A DNA stretch of 64,000 nt from Pseudomonas salomonii (GCF_900107155.1 NZ_FNOX01000016.1:62735-126734); one strand, 5' to 3'; counted from the stretch's first letter, positions 52,815 through 60,705 are shown. The notes: generated by a model not told the origin, from the sequence alone. Numbers and translations are program-made.

Positions 52815-54193
52815 ATTCGGTCCGCGCACGTATTCTTATTCCGGTGCTGGTATTGATCCTGCTCGGCGACGGCCTGATCAGCTGGCTGGTGCTGCGCGAC
52901 AGCCACCACGAAATCGAAGAAGTCTACGACGCTCAACTCGCCCAAAGTGCCCGCCTGCTGCAAGGCGTACTGCGCCAGCGCGATCCTGGCGACGCAGACT
53001 GGGGCCGCCTGTATGAGGCGTTCGACCAGGCCATGAGCCGCGTGGGCGAGGAGGGCGTGGCCCATCCTTACGAGACCCGGCTGACCTTCCAGGTCTGGCG
53101 CAGCGACGGGCAACTGCTCATGCGGTCTGCCGAAGCACCGATCCTCACAGCACCGCCCACCACACTCGGCGCCCATGACCTGATGGACAGCGGCAACGAC
53201 TGGTGCGCCTTCCTCCTGGCTGACGCGCAACAAGGTCTGCTGATTTGGGTGGGCGAGCGTGACGACATTCGCCAGAGCGTGATCGAGCGCATCGTGCGCC
53301 ACACGCTCTGGCCCAGCGTGATTGGCGTGCCGCTGCTGACCGTGCTGATCTGGCTGGCCATCGGCTGGGGGCTGACGCCTTTGCGCACCATGGCCCGCAA
53401 GCTGCGTGGGCGTAACACCAACACCCTGCAACCGCTGAACGTCAACCCACTGCCGAGCGAACTGGAGCCGATGCAAACCGCGCTCAACCGGCTGCTGGTG
53501 CAGATGGACGACCTGCTGGAGCGCGAACGCCGCTTCATCGCCGACGCCGCCCATGAACTGCGCACGCCGTTGGCGATCCTGCGCATTCACGCGCAAAACG
53601 CGCAAAACGCTGCGACTGAAGAACAACGGCGTGAGGCCCTGGACTTTTTGGTCAACGGCGTAGACCGCGCCACGCGTATTGGCAGCCAACTGCTGACCAT
53701 GGCCCGCATCGAGCCGCAGTTGAGCAACCCCGTGCGCAAGCCGGTGCAACTGACGGAACTGGTGCGTGAAGAACTCGCTGAACTCACCCCATTGGCCATG
53801 GAGAAAGGCGTTGAGCTGGTGCTGGAAGGCAATGAAGAATGCTGGGTGCAGACCGAGCCGGTGGCGTTGGCGATTGCACTGCAAAATCTGGTGACCAATG
53901 CACTTAACTTTTCGCCGGTGGGTGGTGAGGTGCGGGTGGTGATCGGCGCGCAGGGGTTGAGCGTGGAAGACGAAGGGCCGGGGATTGAGGAGGCGGAGAT
54001 GGGGCGCTTGTTTGAGCGGTTTTACAGCCGGGATAACGCCAATGGCGCGGGGTTGGGGTTGGCGATTGTGGCGATGATTGTGGGCAAGATCGGCAGTACG
54101 TTGAGCCTGCGAAATTTGGAGCAGGGCGGCTTGTGCGCGCAACTGAACTTCACGGCTTGCATGGAAGCGCCTGCGGGAATACCACACCGTTGA
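52811..54193 (+). CDS. Sensor histidine kinase (QseC/PmrB-like)
   Basis: This 460-residue protein has two membrane helices (ILIPVLVLILLGDGLISWLV; SVIGVPLLTVLIWLAIGW) around a periplasmic sensor of about 140 residues. The DHp H-box is FIADAAHELRTPLAIL and the ATPase domain carries NLVTNALNFSP, VEDEGPGIEE and GAGLGLAIVAM. The ATGA overlap pairs it with the regulator. Its 3' end overlaps the convergent bacteriocin-locus gene by 44 bp. The ligand is unknown. Confidence 0.93.
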   Translation: MNSVRARILIPVLVLILLGDGLISWLVLRDSHHEIEEVYDAQLAQSARLLQGVLRQRDPGDADWGRLYEAFDQAMSRVGEEGVAHPYETRLTFQVWRSDGQLLMRSAEAPILTAPPTTLGAHDLMDSGNDWCAFLLADAQQGLLIWVGERDDIRQSVIERIVRHTLWPSVIGVPLLTVLIWLAIGWGLTPLRTMARKLRGRNTNTLQPLNVNPLPSELEPMQTALNRLLVQMDDLLERERRFIADAAHELRTPLAILRIHAQNAQNAATEEQRREALDFLVNGVDRATRIGSQLLTMARIEPQLSNPVRKPVQLTELVREELAELTPLAMEKGVELVLEGNEECWVQTEPVALAIALQNLVTNALNFSPVGGEVRVVIGAQGLSVEDEGPGIEEAEMGRLFERFYSRDNANGAGLGLAIVAMIVGKIGSTLSLRNLEQGGLCAQLNFTACMEAPAGIPHR

Positions 54194-54620
54194 ACGTGTG
54201 GGTGCAGCAGTCACAACTGGGCTTCATCTGTTCGGGCGTCAATTGGGGGCTAACCTTTTGCAGCAGGCCTGCCTCGTCGACCCACAAGCCGCTGTAATAG
54301 CTGGACTCACCTATTCGCACGTATTCGTCTTTGTCATTTTCATGCAGCGCAACCATCCAGAACATGGGCTCCGGGCGATCCAGGCGAGCGTTGGCTTCGC
54401 TGAATACTTTGTCCCATGGCTGACCGACTTTGGATAAGAGAAACCGAAATAGTGGCGTGTAATCGAAGCCGTGCCGTTGATGGCTATGCATTGAAGCGCG
54501 TGTGGACAGTGAGCGCTTTGCGCTTTTGGTATGCCGTTCATAGCGATAAGCGAAACAGCTACCGTGGCGCACACCGTGGGTCCGGGTGTTGACTGAGCGG
54601 TAGAGGAGGGGCTTTTTCAT
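54150..54620 (-). CDS. Unknown third gene of the bacteriocin locus
   Basis: I do not recognise this 156-residue protein. The N-terminal part is basic (KKPLLYRSVNTRTHGVRHG, RYERHTKSAKRS), followed by FDYTPLFRFLLSKVGQPWDK and a C-terminal Cys cluster CDCCTH. GAGG lies 5 bp from the ATG at 54620. It starts 4 bp after the immunity gene, so it is co-transcribed with it. There is no lysis-lipoprotein signature, so it is not a classical colicin release gene. Confidence 0.6.
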   Translation of the reverse strand: MKKPLLYRSVNTRTHGVRHGSCFAYRYERHTKSAKRSLSTRASMHSHQRHGFDYTPLFRFLLSKVGQPWDKVFSEANARLDRPEPMFWMVALHENDKDEYVRIGESSYYSGLWVDEAGLLQKVSPQLTPEQMKPSCDCCTHTFNGVVFPQALPCKP

Positions 54621-54624
54621 TACC

Positions 54625-54912
54625 TCAGAATTCCTTCTGGGGAGGCTTTGTAGATGGCGGCCAAGCGCCTTGGTATTGGAATGAAATTTGATAGTCGAAT
54701 CGGTTGGGCTCTATCACATGCTGGAAGAGGGGTTGGAGAATAGTTATCCAGCTTGGGAGAACGTTGTAAACGTCTGCATATACTGCGCTTTCCTCGCTCA
54801 AACCGAGTGCTTCAAAAGAACGGTCTACATCGACGATATCCGCTGAGTACTCGTCCGCTTTCAAGTCGTCGCTGTGTTTTTCGTACCAGCGCAATCTGAT
54901 TTTCATAACCAT
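54625..54912 (-). CDS. Colicin-E3/cloacin-type immunity protein (Im3-like)
   Basis: This acidic 95-residue protein resembles Im3: LRWYEKHSDDLKADEYSADI matches the Im3 start (LDLTWFDKSTEDFKGEEYS), and LPSWITILQPLFQHVIEP with FDYQISFQYQGAW matches the Im3 C-terminal half. The ATG at 54912 has GAGGAG nine bases upstream; a second ATG at 54906 is too far from it. It begins 16 bp after the toxin gene, the classic toxin-immunity order, and should block the rRNase domain. Confidence 0.88.
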   Translation of the reverse strand: MVMKIRLRWYEKHSDDLKADEYSADIVDVDRSFEALGLSEESAVYADVYNVLPSWITILQPLFQHVIEPNRFDYQISFQYQGAWPPSTKPPQKEF

Positions 54913-54928
54913 TTTTTTGCACTCCTCT

Positions 54929-56092
54929 TTATCTGTAGATTCGACGTTTTGGGTCCGCCGGCCCGCGACGTTCGGCGGTATAAGGATCAAATGCGCCGAG
55001 GTGTTCCAAATCACTCTTTCGATAGACTTCCAGCTCACCTTTCTTGGCGTCCCATTCAAGTAACTTCCTCCCTTTTGCATCGATCCATCGCTCACGTAAG
55101 CCAGCCCCGCCTAGTCGTGATGTCACCGGCCTTTGGGGGATCAACCCTGGGAAGCCAGTTATATCTTCGGTTTTTGGTGCTGGAAAGTAATCATGGTCCG
55201 GATTTCTCAGACCTTTGCGTGGCTCATTGACCACCACATACAGCGGCCGAACCCCCGACTCCACCGGGAACACCAGAATAAAATCCCGGTACTCAGGTGG
55301 ATAAATCGGGTTCACCAGAATCTGCGCCGCCTTCTCCGTCGGCGGGTAAATCCAGATTACCGGCGCTTGCGGCGCAGCCTCCAAAGCGGGAATCCCCAGC
55401 GTGTCGCCCGGATCAACCGCAGGCGTCCAGATCAGCTCCACGCCCTCATCCAAATCCGCCACAAACTGATCGCCACGGCTTTGGAACTGCACCACATTGA
55501 TCATCTGCCAATCGGGGTTGTTGCCCGTGTAAAACCCGTATCCCTTGAGTGTGCCGTCCTCACGCTGTTCGACATGCAAACGCATCTGCGACCGTGCCCG
55601 TTGCAGCGAGCGTAATTGCTCCTCGCTGTAGAGCGCGCTATCGCCCAGCGCCGACGGCCATAACAACGCGACCAAACCAGTCAGCAGCCCACCGGCGACA
55701 GTGCCAACCGCAGTCGCGGCCGACTCCATTGCCGCCGAACGTAACGCCAACTGCCCCAAACCGACGGGCAGGGCACTGCCGCTGATCTTGCGCAAGGCAA
55801 CCGCGCCCCGGCTGTCTACCTCGCGGCCACCCAACAGGCTGAAATGGCCATAGTCCTTGAGCAACTCCAACGGTACGTAACCGGTGGGGTCGTTGTAGCG
55901 AATGATGCCGTTGGGCAGTTGGCAGGGTTTTGTGAAGACGCAGCCGGGCGGTTTGGCGATTGTTGGCGCTGGGGTGGGAGGCGGCTCAAATAAATCAATC
56001 GGCGGTGAATAAGGCGCGCGTTTCGGCTGCGGTATCAGGATCCGCCGTTTGAGTTGTTCTTCTTCGGTAATGGGGTACGAGCGTTCTGACAT
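54929..56092 (-). CDS. S-type pyocin-like bacteriocin with colicin-E3-type rRNase domain
   Basis: This 387-residue protein has a Pro-rich N-terminus (PPIDLFEPPPTPAPTIAKPP), a pyocin-S-like central domain (YGFYTGNNPDWQMINVVQFQ, VWIYPPTEKAA-like region, LVFPVESGVRPLYVVVN) and a C-terminal domain of about 85 residues. The last closely follows colicin E3: DHDYFPAPKTEDITGF, RERWIDAKGRKLLEWD, KKGELEVYR and DPKRRIYR. E3 cleaves 16S rRNA in the decoding centre. Asp510, Glu517 and Arg545 equivalents are kept, but the His513 position reads Lys. No receptor-binding or TonB-box N-terminal domain is present. Confidence 0.85.
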   Translation of the reverse strand: MSERSYPITEEEQLKRRILIPQPKRAPYSPPIDLFEPPPTPAPTIAKPPGCVFTKPCQLPNGIIRYNDPTGYVPLELLKDYGHFSLLGGREVDSRGAVALRKISGSALPVGLGQLALRSAAMESAATAVGTVAGGLLTGLVALLWPSALGDSALYSEEQLRSLQRARSQMRLHVEQREDGTLKGYGFYTGNNPDWQMINVVQFQSRGDQFVADLDEGVELIWTPAVDPGDTLGIPALEAAPQAPVIWIYPPTEKAAQILVNPIYPPEYRDFILVFPVESGVRPLYVVVNEPRKGLRNPDHDYFPAPKTEDITGFPGLIPQRPVTSRLGGAGLRERWIDAKGRKLLEWDAKKGELEVYRKSDLEHLGAFDPYTAERRGPADPKRRIYR

Positions 56093-56283
56093 GACTGGCT
56101 CACTTCCTTGTGTGGGAGTGAGCCTATGAGGTGGGAGCGGAGGCTTATGTCGGCTTCGTTCGATGGTTGGTGTGGGAAAAGGAGACTAGCGTTTGGTTAG
56201 CCAGGACTGTTTCGATTATTGCGATTTTCGTTTGTTTCGTTTAGCTTTGATTCAACCGAATTGCGTAACACCGGAGCTGCATC

Positions 56284-56754
56284 ATGATCACCAATCAACT
56301 CCCCAAAACGATCCTGCCGCTGGAAAAGGAAGTCGAAGCCGCCGTGCAAGGCCAGCGAGAACTGGCATCTTTGCTTTCGACCAAATTTGAAACCCAGCGC
56401 ATCGACATCTTCGACAAAGAAGACAAACCCCACACACTTGTACTCCCGACCTCAGCCCTGCGCCTGTTGGTCGACATCCTGGGCGAATTGGCTATCGGTA
56501 ACGCCGTCAAGGTCGTGCCGGTGCATGCCGAATTGACCTCTCAGGAGGCCGCCGACCTGCTCAACGTTTCGCGCCCGCACCTGGTCAAGATGCTGGAGGA
56601 GGGCGCCATTCCTTTTACAAAAACGGGCCGGCATCGGCGAATCCGGTTTTCGGATCTGATGGCGTTCAAGCAGCGCCGTGATGAAGAAAGCCAAGAGGCA
56701 ATGGAAGCGCTGGCGCAACAAGCTCAATCGTTGGGAATGGGGTATGACGGATGA
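56284..56754 (+). CDS. Excisionase-type HTH antitoxin of a PIN toxin system
   Basis: This 156-residue protein has an N-terminal part of about 90 residues (QGQRELASLLSTKFETQRID, dimer/neutralisation) and a C-terminal MerR/excisionase helix-turn-helix (LTSQEAADLLNVSRPHLVKM, HRRIRFSDLMAFKQRRD). It fits antitoxins that precede VapC-like PIN toxins. The stop overlaps the ATG of the truncated toxin (ATGA). It is intact although its toxin is not. Confidence 0.82.
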   Translation: MITNQLPKTILPLEKEVEAAVQGQRELASLLSTKFETQRIDIFDKEDKPHTLVLPTSALRLLVDILGELAIGNAVKVVPVHAELTSQEAADLLNVSRPHLVKMLEEGAIPFTKTGRHRRIRFSDLMAFKQRRDEESQEAMEALAQQAQSLGMGYDG

Positions 56755-56870
56755 GGTGTTCGCCGTTTACCGCGGTATACGATGCGTGTGTTCTCTACCC
56801 GGCGGCACTCCGGGATTTGCTGATGTGGCTTGGTTTGTCGGGACTGTATCGAGCTCGATCAGGCAACTAA
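56751..56870 (+). pseudogene. PIN-domain toxin, truncated after 39 codons
   Basis: The frame reads MRCSPFTAVYDACVLYPAAL then RDLLMWLGLSGLYRAR, the first strand and helix of a PIN toxin with its first catalytic Asp (YDACVLYP). It then runs into SGN-stop. The rest of the expected 150-190 residues is absent; the sequence changes to AT-rich island DNA exactly there. It is translationally coupled to the antitoxin. Confidence 0.8.
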
Positions 56871-56957
56871 TTTTGTGAGTGCAAGGTATTAGTAAAAGGG
56901 GAGTGAAAGAATCAAACCCCTGGGTTATAAGCGAAACTTTTATTTTATCGAGCTCGA
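56848..56957. repeat. ATCGAGCTCGA direct repeats at the island's left edge
   Basis: ATCGAGCTCGA occurs at 56848-56858, inside the truncated toxin's last homologous codons (YRAR), and at 56947-56957, where it encodes the last residues (RAR-stop) of the P-loop ATPase on the other strand. The inner ten bases are a perfect palindrome. This may be a recombination or insertion scar. Confidence 0.6.
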
Positions 56958-58405
56958 CCTGATGTTGGAGGCTTTACGCCTCCTCGGCGTTTTATTTTTG
57001 CAGCTACTCTGAAGATATCAGGCATATTTATTTTTAACTCTGATCTGATTTCCACAACTCCGATGTTAACTAGGGACTCAAGTAGTAAATTTTCTTTAGA
57101 CGCGATTTTGCTTTCCAGTTCTACTGGTCCTGGTAGGTTTGTTGTTTTTGTTAAGTCAGATATTATCTTTATGGTCGATCTTTCTTTCCAGCGTTTAACA
57201 AATGAGTCCGGAGGGCAGGGCACTTCCAGCCCTTCGAGATCGTCAAGTGCACAGGATATCCAAGTGTAGTCTTCAAGCAATTGGTCAACACGTATGCCTG
57301 AAGCAGACTGGACTCCTTCTCTTATGCCGTGATGATCAATAACCGTATCGATGGGTTTTTGGCGAACATTAGCGGCCCTTTGTAATGTGACGAGAAAGCT
57401 CCTAGGCGTGGTTTCGCGAAAAGCGTCGGCCAAGTGATCTATTATCCAAGTATAGGTGCGTCCTCGCCTATGATCGGACCCCATGTATTCACCTGCGATC
57501 GAGTTGAATATAGGTTTTTGTTCTTCTGGGGTTGAGATATCCGTATATGCGCGTATTGACTTTGTGGTTAACTCTCTGTAAAGGCGGTCAAGGACTGGAA
57601 AAGATTTTTTATTTTTTATAAGTAATTTGAATAGTAGTCCATATAACTCTGTGGAGTGCCAGGAAAGGTCCACGCGTGCAGCTTTCACTTTTGAGGCGTC
57701 AGGGAAATTGAAGATTATATTGTCTTTGAATTGGTCCGTTCGCATGAATACTTTGGCTCTCATGCTCTCAAAACCCTGCATCCCTAGTGTAAGACGAAGA
57801 ACTCCATTTGTAAGAGGTCTAATATCGTGCCAGCTACTTCCTAAGCGATCTAGTGCATCGAAAACCAAAAGGAATTTTTTGCCACTTCTAGTGAAGTGAT
57901 CGTCAGCTTTACGCAAGCGTTCTTCACATTTTTCAGGGTTTTTTTCTATCCAGCTAACTAGATCCGCTAAGGACTTTGGAAGTCTAGATTTTGTGATGCT
58001 AGATACGGCCTGCAGCAATACCGCCGTCCATATTACTTCTGGTTCGGCGCCGCTTTTTAAAAGTGCACTCAATGTCCTTGCTGAGGGTGCAATATCCCCT
58101 CCTACCTTCCCAGCACTCTCATGAAAACCTAAAACTACTTCTGTGTTGTTGAGTTCTGGATATTGATACTGTGACGCGATAGCAGTCCGGGTCATCTTGT
58201 CTGCAAGTGCACCCGACCATACACTTTTGCCCGTGCCTCTGTTGCCAACAATCAAAGGCCGATCAATATCAAGGGCATCCCTATGGGTCTTCGGTGTATA
58301 AATTTGGTCTACTGGGAGCGGCTTCGCAGCAGTGGATGAGGACTTCGGATCTAAGTCGGAAAGAACCTTTCTTAACATGTCGATTTCATATTTGGCGAGT
58401 TTCAT
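56945..58405 (-). CDS. P-loop ATPase of the HEPN/ATPase island
   Basis: This 486-residue protein has a Walker A GNRGTGKS at residues 54-61 (after RPLIV), a Walker-B-like FLLVFDALDRL at about 178-188 and an arginine-rich middle (SDHRRGRTYTWIIDHLADAF). It resembles the P-loop ATPases sometimes labelled Sll1717-family, with KAP/STAND-like organisation; I do not know a proven function. The start overlaps the end of the ParA-like gene by 4 bp. The codon use is AT-richer than in flanking genes. It is the third gene of the island operon. Confidence 0.75.
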   Translation of the reverse strand: MKLAKYEIDMLRKVLSDLDPKSSSTAAKPLPVDQIYTPKTHRDALDIDRPLIVGNRGTGKSVWSGALADKMTRTAIASQYQYPELNNTEVVLGFHESAGKVGGDIAPSARTLSALLKSGAEPEVIWTAVLLQAVSSITKSRLPKSLADLVSWIEKNPEKCEERLRKADDHFTRSGKKFLLVFDALDRLGSSWHDIRPLTNGVLRLTLGMQGFESMRAKVFMRTDQFKDNIIFNFPDASKVKAARVDLSWHSTELYGLLFKLLIKNKKSFPVLDRLYRELTTKSIRAYTDISTPEEQKPIFNSIAGEYMGSDHRRGRTYTWIIDHLADAFRETTPRSFLVTLQRAANVRQKPIDTVIDHHGIREGVQSASGIRVDQLLEDYTWISCALDDLEGLEVPCPPDSFVKRWKERSTIKIISDLTKTTNLPGPVELESKIASKENLLLESLVNIGVVEIRSELKINMPDIFRVAAKIKRRGGVKPPTSGRAR

Positions 58406-59745
58406 TGGAATCCAAGCCTGTCTTTGAGCGCATTAATGAAGTCCCCAAATACAGGGGTTGTGTTCTCAGAGCTTAATTGGAGTTTGTTTGCTACTGGATC
58501 AAACTCATAAAAGTCAGATGAAATATAGATTGGCCACGCGAAGTGTGGTGCAGTAGGATCGTCTAGATCAAAGCTGAATGCATTGGGTAGTCCCTCTGCT
58601 GCCTCATTTCCATCAATTTCATCGTATAAATAAGATGCAAATAATTCGAAGCTTTCATCACGAAATTTTGCTAGAGCGGTGGAGCTGTTCGCTGCTTTTG
58701 CATGAACCATTTTTATTTTGTAGCGCCAATCGTTATCGAAGCTTGTATCGCTTTTGTAGCGAGATAAATGAGAGAGAAAATAATTATAGCCCTCCCAAGT
58801 TTGAGGCGTATCAATGCCGAAAAATAGCACGTCGGCACCTAATCCTTGAATTGTTGTTGCTGTTGACTCGTTGAGGCCGGCCCTAGCATCTATGAATATA
58901 ACATCATACTTTTTGACCCTGCATAGGTCCATTAGCATACTTCTTGTTTTATCTAAGAAAGATAAAGTTGCTCCAGTGTCATCTAAAGACTCTAAGTATG
59001 CTCTTGAGATTTTTCCAATTACATTCTCTGGGTTTCGCTTGCAAGCTTTTCCTGCGGCTGGCACGATAGTTATTGAGCCGCCGTTATCAGATTTTGTACT
59101 TGTTGCTGCCATATTGTTTAGAAATAAATCATTAATTTCGCTTCGGCCAAACTCGACGTAATAATCAATTGCTCCGAATTCCGGAAGTGCGTCATTGGAA
59201 TGGAACATGCCACCAATGCCCGGCGCCTCCAAGTCTAGGTCTATCGCAAGTACTGATTTTCCTGTATCTGCTATGTTTGAGGCCGCTACAGATAGTGCTG
59301 TTGAGCGTCCTACCCCACCTTTGTGACTTGAAAAAACAACTACAGGGGGGATATCGTTTAACGGTTCAAGCATTCCTCTGACCCAGTCACCGCCTACAAT
59401 TCTTCGCTCTATATAACGAACATATATGTCGGATTTATTACCTAGCTTTACTAATTCCCATTGATCGTGGTCAAAAGCCGAAAGCTCGCTGCTATACATT
59501 TCAGATGGAGTGGATACAGGCTGGTTCGATGCGTACTTTTTCAGTTTGGTCGAGATGGAGTTTGAAAGCTTTTGAATCTTTTTTGCATCAAAGTCTTCTC
59601 TTAGTACAAATGTAACAAACCCATCTGCATCTCTAAGAATTAAGTTTTTGTCTAAGGCGTTCTCGCCAAGCTCACTTACAATCAAAGATACGAGCTCTGG
59701 CAGTACGTCATCATAGCGGAGCTGATGTGATGATTCTTTTTTCAT
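58402..59745 (-). CDS. ParA/MinD-like ATPase with KGGVGRST motif
   Basis: This 447-residue protein has a unique N-terminal region of about 130 residues (RYDDVLPELVSLIVSELGEN ... GGDWVRGMLEPLNDI), then a deviant Walker A SSHKGGVGRSTA (residues 142-149) with Arg where ParA/MinD has Lys, the switch region AIDLDLEAPG (167-176) and VIFIDARAGL (282-291). DLEAPGIGGMF and FGIDTPQTWEGYNYFLSHLS recall a group annotated as KGGVGR-variant ATPases. It is not beside a ParB or plasmid partition site, so it is not a partition protein. It lies 9 bp from the HEPN gene and overlaps the P-loop ATPase gene. Confidence 0.8.
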   Translation of the reverse strand: MKKESSHQLRYDDVLPELVSLIVSELGENALDKNLILRDADGFVTFVLREDFDAKKIQKLSNSISTKLKKYASNQPVSTPSEMYSSELSAFDHDQWELVKLGNKSDIYVRYIERRIVGGDWVRGMLEPLNDIPPVVVFSSHKGGVGRSTALSVAASNIADTGKSVLAIDLDLEAPGIGGMFHSNDALPEFGAIDYYVEFGRSEINDLFLNNMAATSTKSDNGGSITIVPAAGKACKRNPENVIGKISRAYLESLDDTGATLSFLDKTRSMLMDLCRVKKYDVIFIDARAGLNESTATTIQGLGADVLFFGIDTPQTWEGYNYFLSHLSRYKSDTSFDNDWRYKIKMVHAKAANSSTALAKFRDESFELFASYLYDEIDGNEAAEGLPNAFSFDLDDPTAPHFAWPIYISSDFYEFDPVANKLQLSSENTTPVFGDFINALKDRLGFQ

Positions 59746-59754
59746 AAAAGCCCC

Positions 59755-60132
59755 TTAACGCCTTAGTCCAGAAGCGAAGATGATGGATGATGCGTGTTCG
59801 CGCCATTTATTGTAAGTGTCTTGTGTTATGGTGTTGTCGGGCGAATAACGCTGCTCGATTTTCCATCCTAACATAAGCTCTGGGCGTTTTAACGTGTTGT
59901 GCATTGCACTTTGTCTTCTGCCTTGAAGTTGCTTTTTTGCAGCTTCAATAATCTGAGGGAAGTGAACGTGTGGGACTTCGTTTTCCGGTCGTAGATTTGC
60001 AACGCAGTACTTAATGGCGCACTCTGCGGAGAATCCAATCAAATGGCCTGCGCCACCTAAACTTCCCGAATTTGCTAATTTTTCCGCATCAGAAAAATGT
60101 CTCAGAGCTGATTGTTCGTAGTTTTCAGGCAT
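59755..60132 (-). CDS. HEPN-domain protein (first gene of the island operon)
   Basis: This 125-residue all-helical protein begins with a HEPN-like pair of helices: ALRHFSDAEKLANSGSLGGA and GHLIGFSAECAIKYCVANLR. RRQSAMH at residues 72-78 matches the Rx4-6H motif of HEPN RNases (Arg73-x4-His78). No catalytic proof exists, and some HEPN proteins of this shape are non-catalytic. The ATG at 60132 has an SD-like AGGAAGGG 12 bp upstream; an earlier in-frame ATG at 60168 has none. It leads a tight three-gene operon with two ATPases. Confidence 0.7.
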   Translation of the reverse strand: MPENYEQSALRHFSDAEKLANSGSLGGAGHLIGFSAECAIKYCVANLRPENEVPHVHFPQIIEAAKKQLQGRRQSAMHNTLKRPELMLGWKIEQRYSPDNTITQDTYNKWREHASSIIFASGLRR

Positions 60133-60521
60133 TATTTTCGTTCCCTTCCTGCCGAATTGTAATTCCATTCGGGGTTTCTGGCACTATGGCATTTTCCGCG
60201 TCGTTACCCGTCTGAGCGATGAGAACACAAAGGTAGTCACGCCTGTGAGCACTACTGGTCCGCTCTTTGTAACCGTTGTTGCATAGACCGCGGAGGGAGG
60301 TCCGATTTTAATAGCCCATATCCTGCCTGTATTTTCGAATCAAATGAAGAGGCGCGGAGCTAGCAGCTGTGGCTTTTTTACGACTACTGATCTGGACGGA
60401 GACTACGAAATCTTTCGCTACAAGCTGTCTCTTCCACCCTCATACTCTTGCGAGCTACCTTTGAGGTGTCGCTACCAAACAGCGACCGGACTTGAGAATC
60501 CGAGAAACAATAGGCGCATAG
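60133..60521. other. Island right flank, no supported gene
   Basis: About 390 bp that should contain the promoter of the HEPN operon (reading left). A 64-codon frame (60344-60538) has no SD and no recognisable product. GTCGCT-accaaac-AGCGAC near 60467 forms a hairpin. GAGAAACAATAGGCGC resembles the GAGAAACGAACGTGGCGG sequence found ahead of the DUF3077 leader ORF and may be a decayed copy of that module. Confidence 0.4.
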
Positions 60522-60557
60522 GCGCCACCATCCATTAGACTGTTGGCGCTTTTTTGT
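60522..60557 (+). terminator. Terminator-like hairpin
   Basis: GCGCCA ... TGGCGC stem with a loop of about 17 nt followed by TTTTTT, just upstream of the structured RNA. Confidence 0.5.
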
Positions 60558-60575
60558 GCTCGTATGTCTGTGTCA

Positions 60576-60652
60576 TGGCGGCTATGCGTGGGAGACCTTC
60601 GGGTCTGCCGGGTTCCTATTGTCCCGGTTTCTCAGCCTGCGCATAGCTGCCA
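60576..60652 (+). ncRNA. Three-way-junction structured RNA ahead of the DUF3077 gene
   Basis: A 13-bp outer stem (TGGCGGCTATGCG with CGCATAGCTGCCA, one G-U pair) encloses two hairpins: AGACC-TTCG-GGTCT with a stable tetraloop, and CCGGG ... CCCGG. The shape is clear in the sequence. From memory, near-identical elements recur in Pseudomonas genomes and some may be annotated as C4-type antisense RNA; I could not check this. Confidence 0.65.
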
Positions 60653-60705
60653 CCCATTCGCATGAGAAACGAACGTGGCGGCTCACTACATTAGGAGCTT
60701 AAGCA

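Noticed and set aside
52790..54214. 474-codon minus-strand frame opposite the sensor kinase
   Set aside because: Shadow of a kinase with intact H-box and ATPase motifs.
56093..56283. LexA or P-box upstream of the bacteriocin gene
   Set aside because: No CTGT-N8-ACAG palindrome or pyocin P-box was seen, so SOS/PrtN control is not claimed.
58402..59745. Plasmid partition ParA
   Set aside because: The P-loop has Arg (KGGVGRST), there is a long unrelated N-terminal domain, and no ParB or centromere-like repeats are adjacent.
60344..60538. 64-codon frame between the island and the structured RNA
   Set aside because: No SD or family, and it spans a hairpin and a terminator-like element; listed only as flank.
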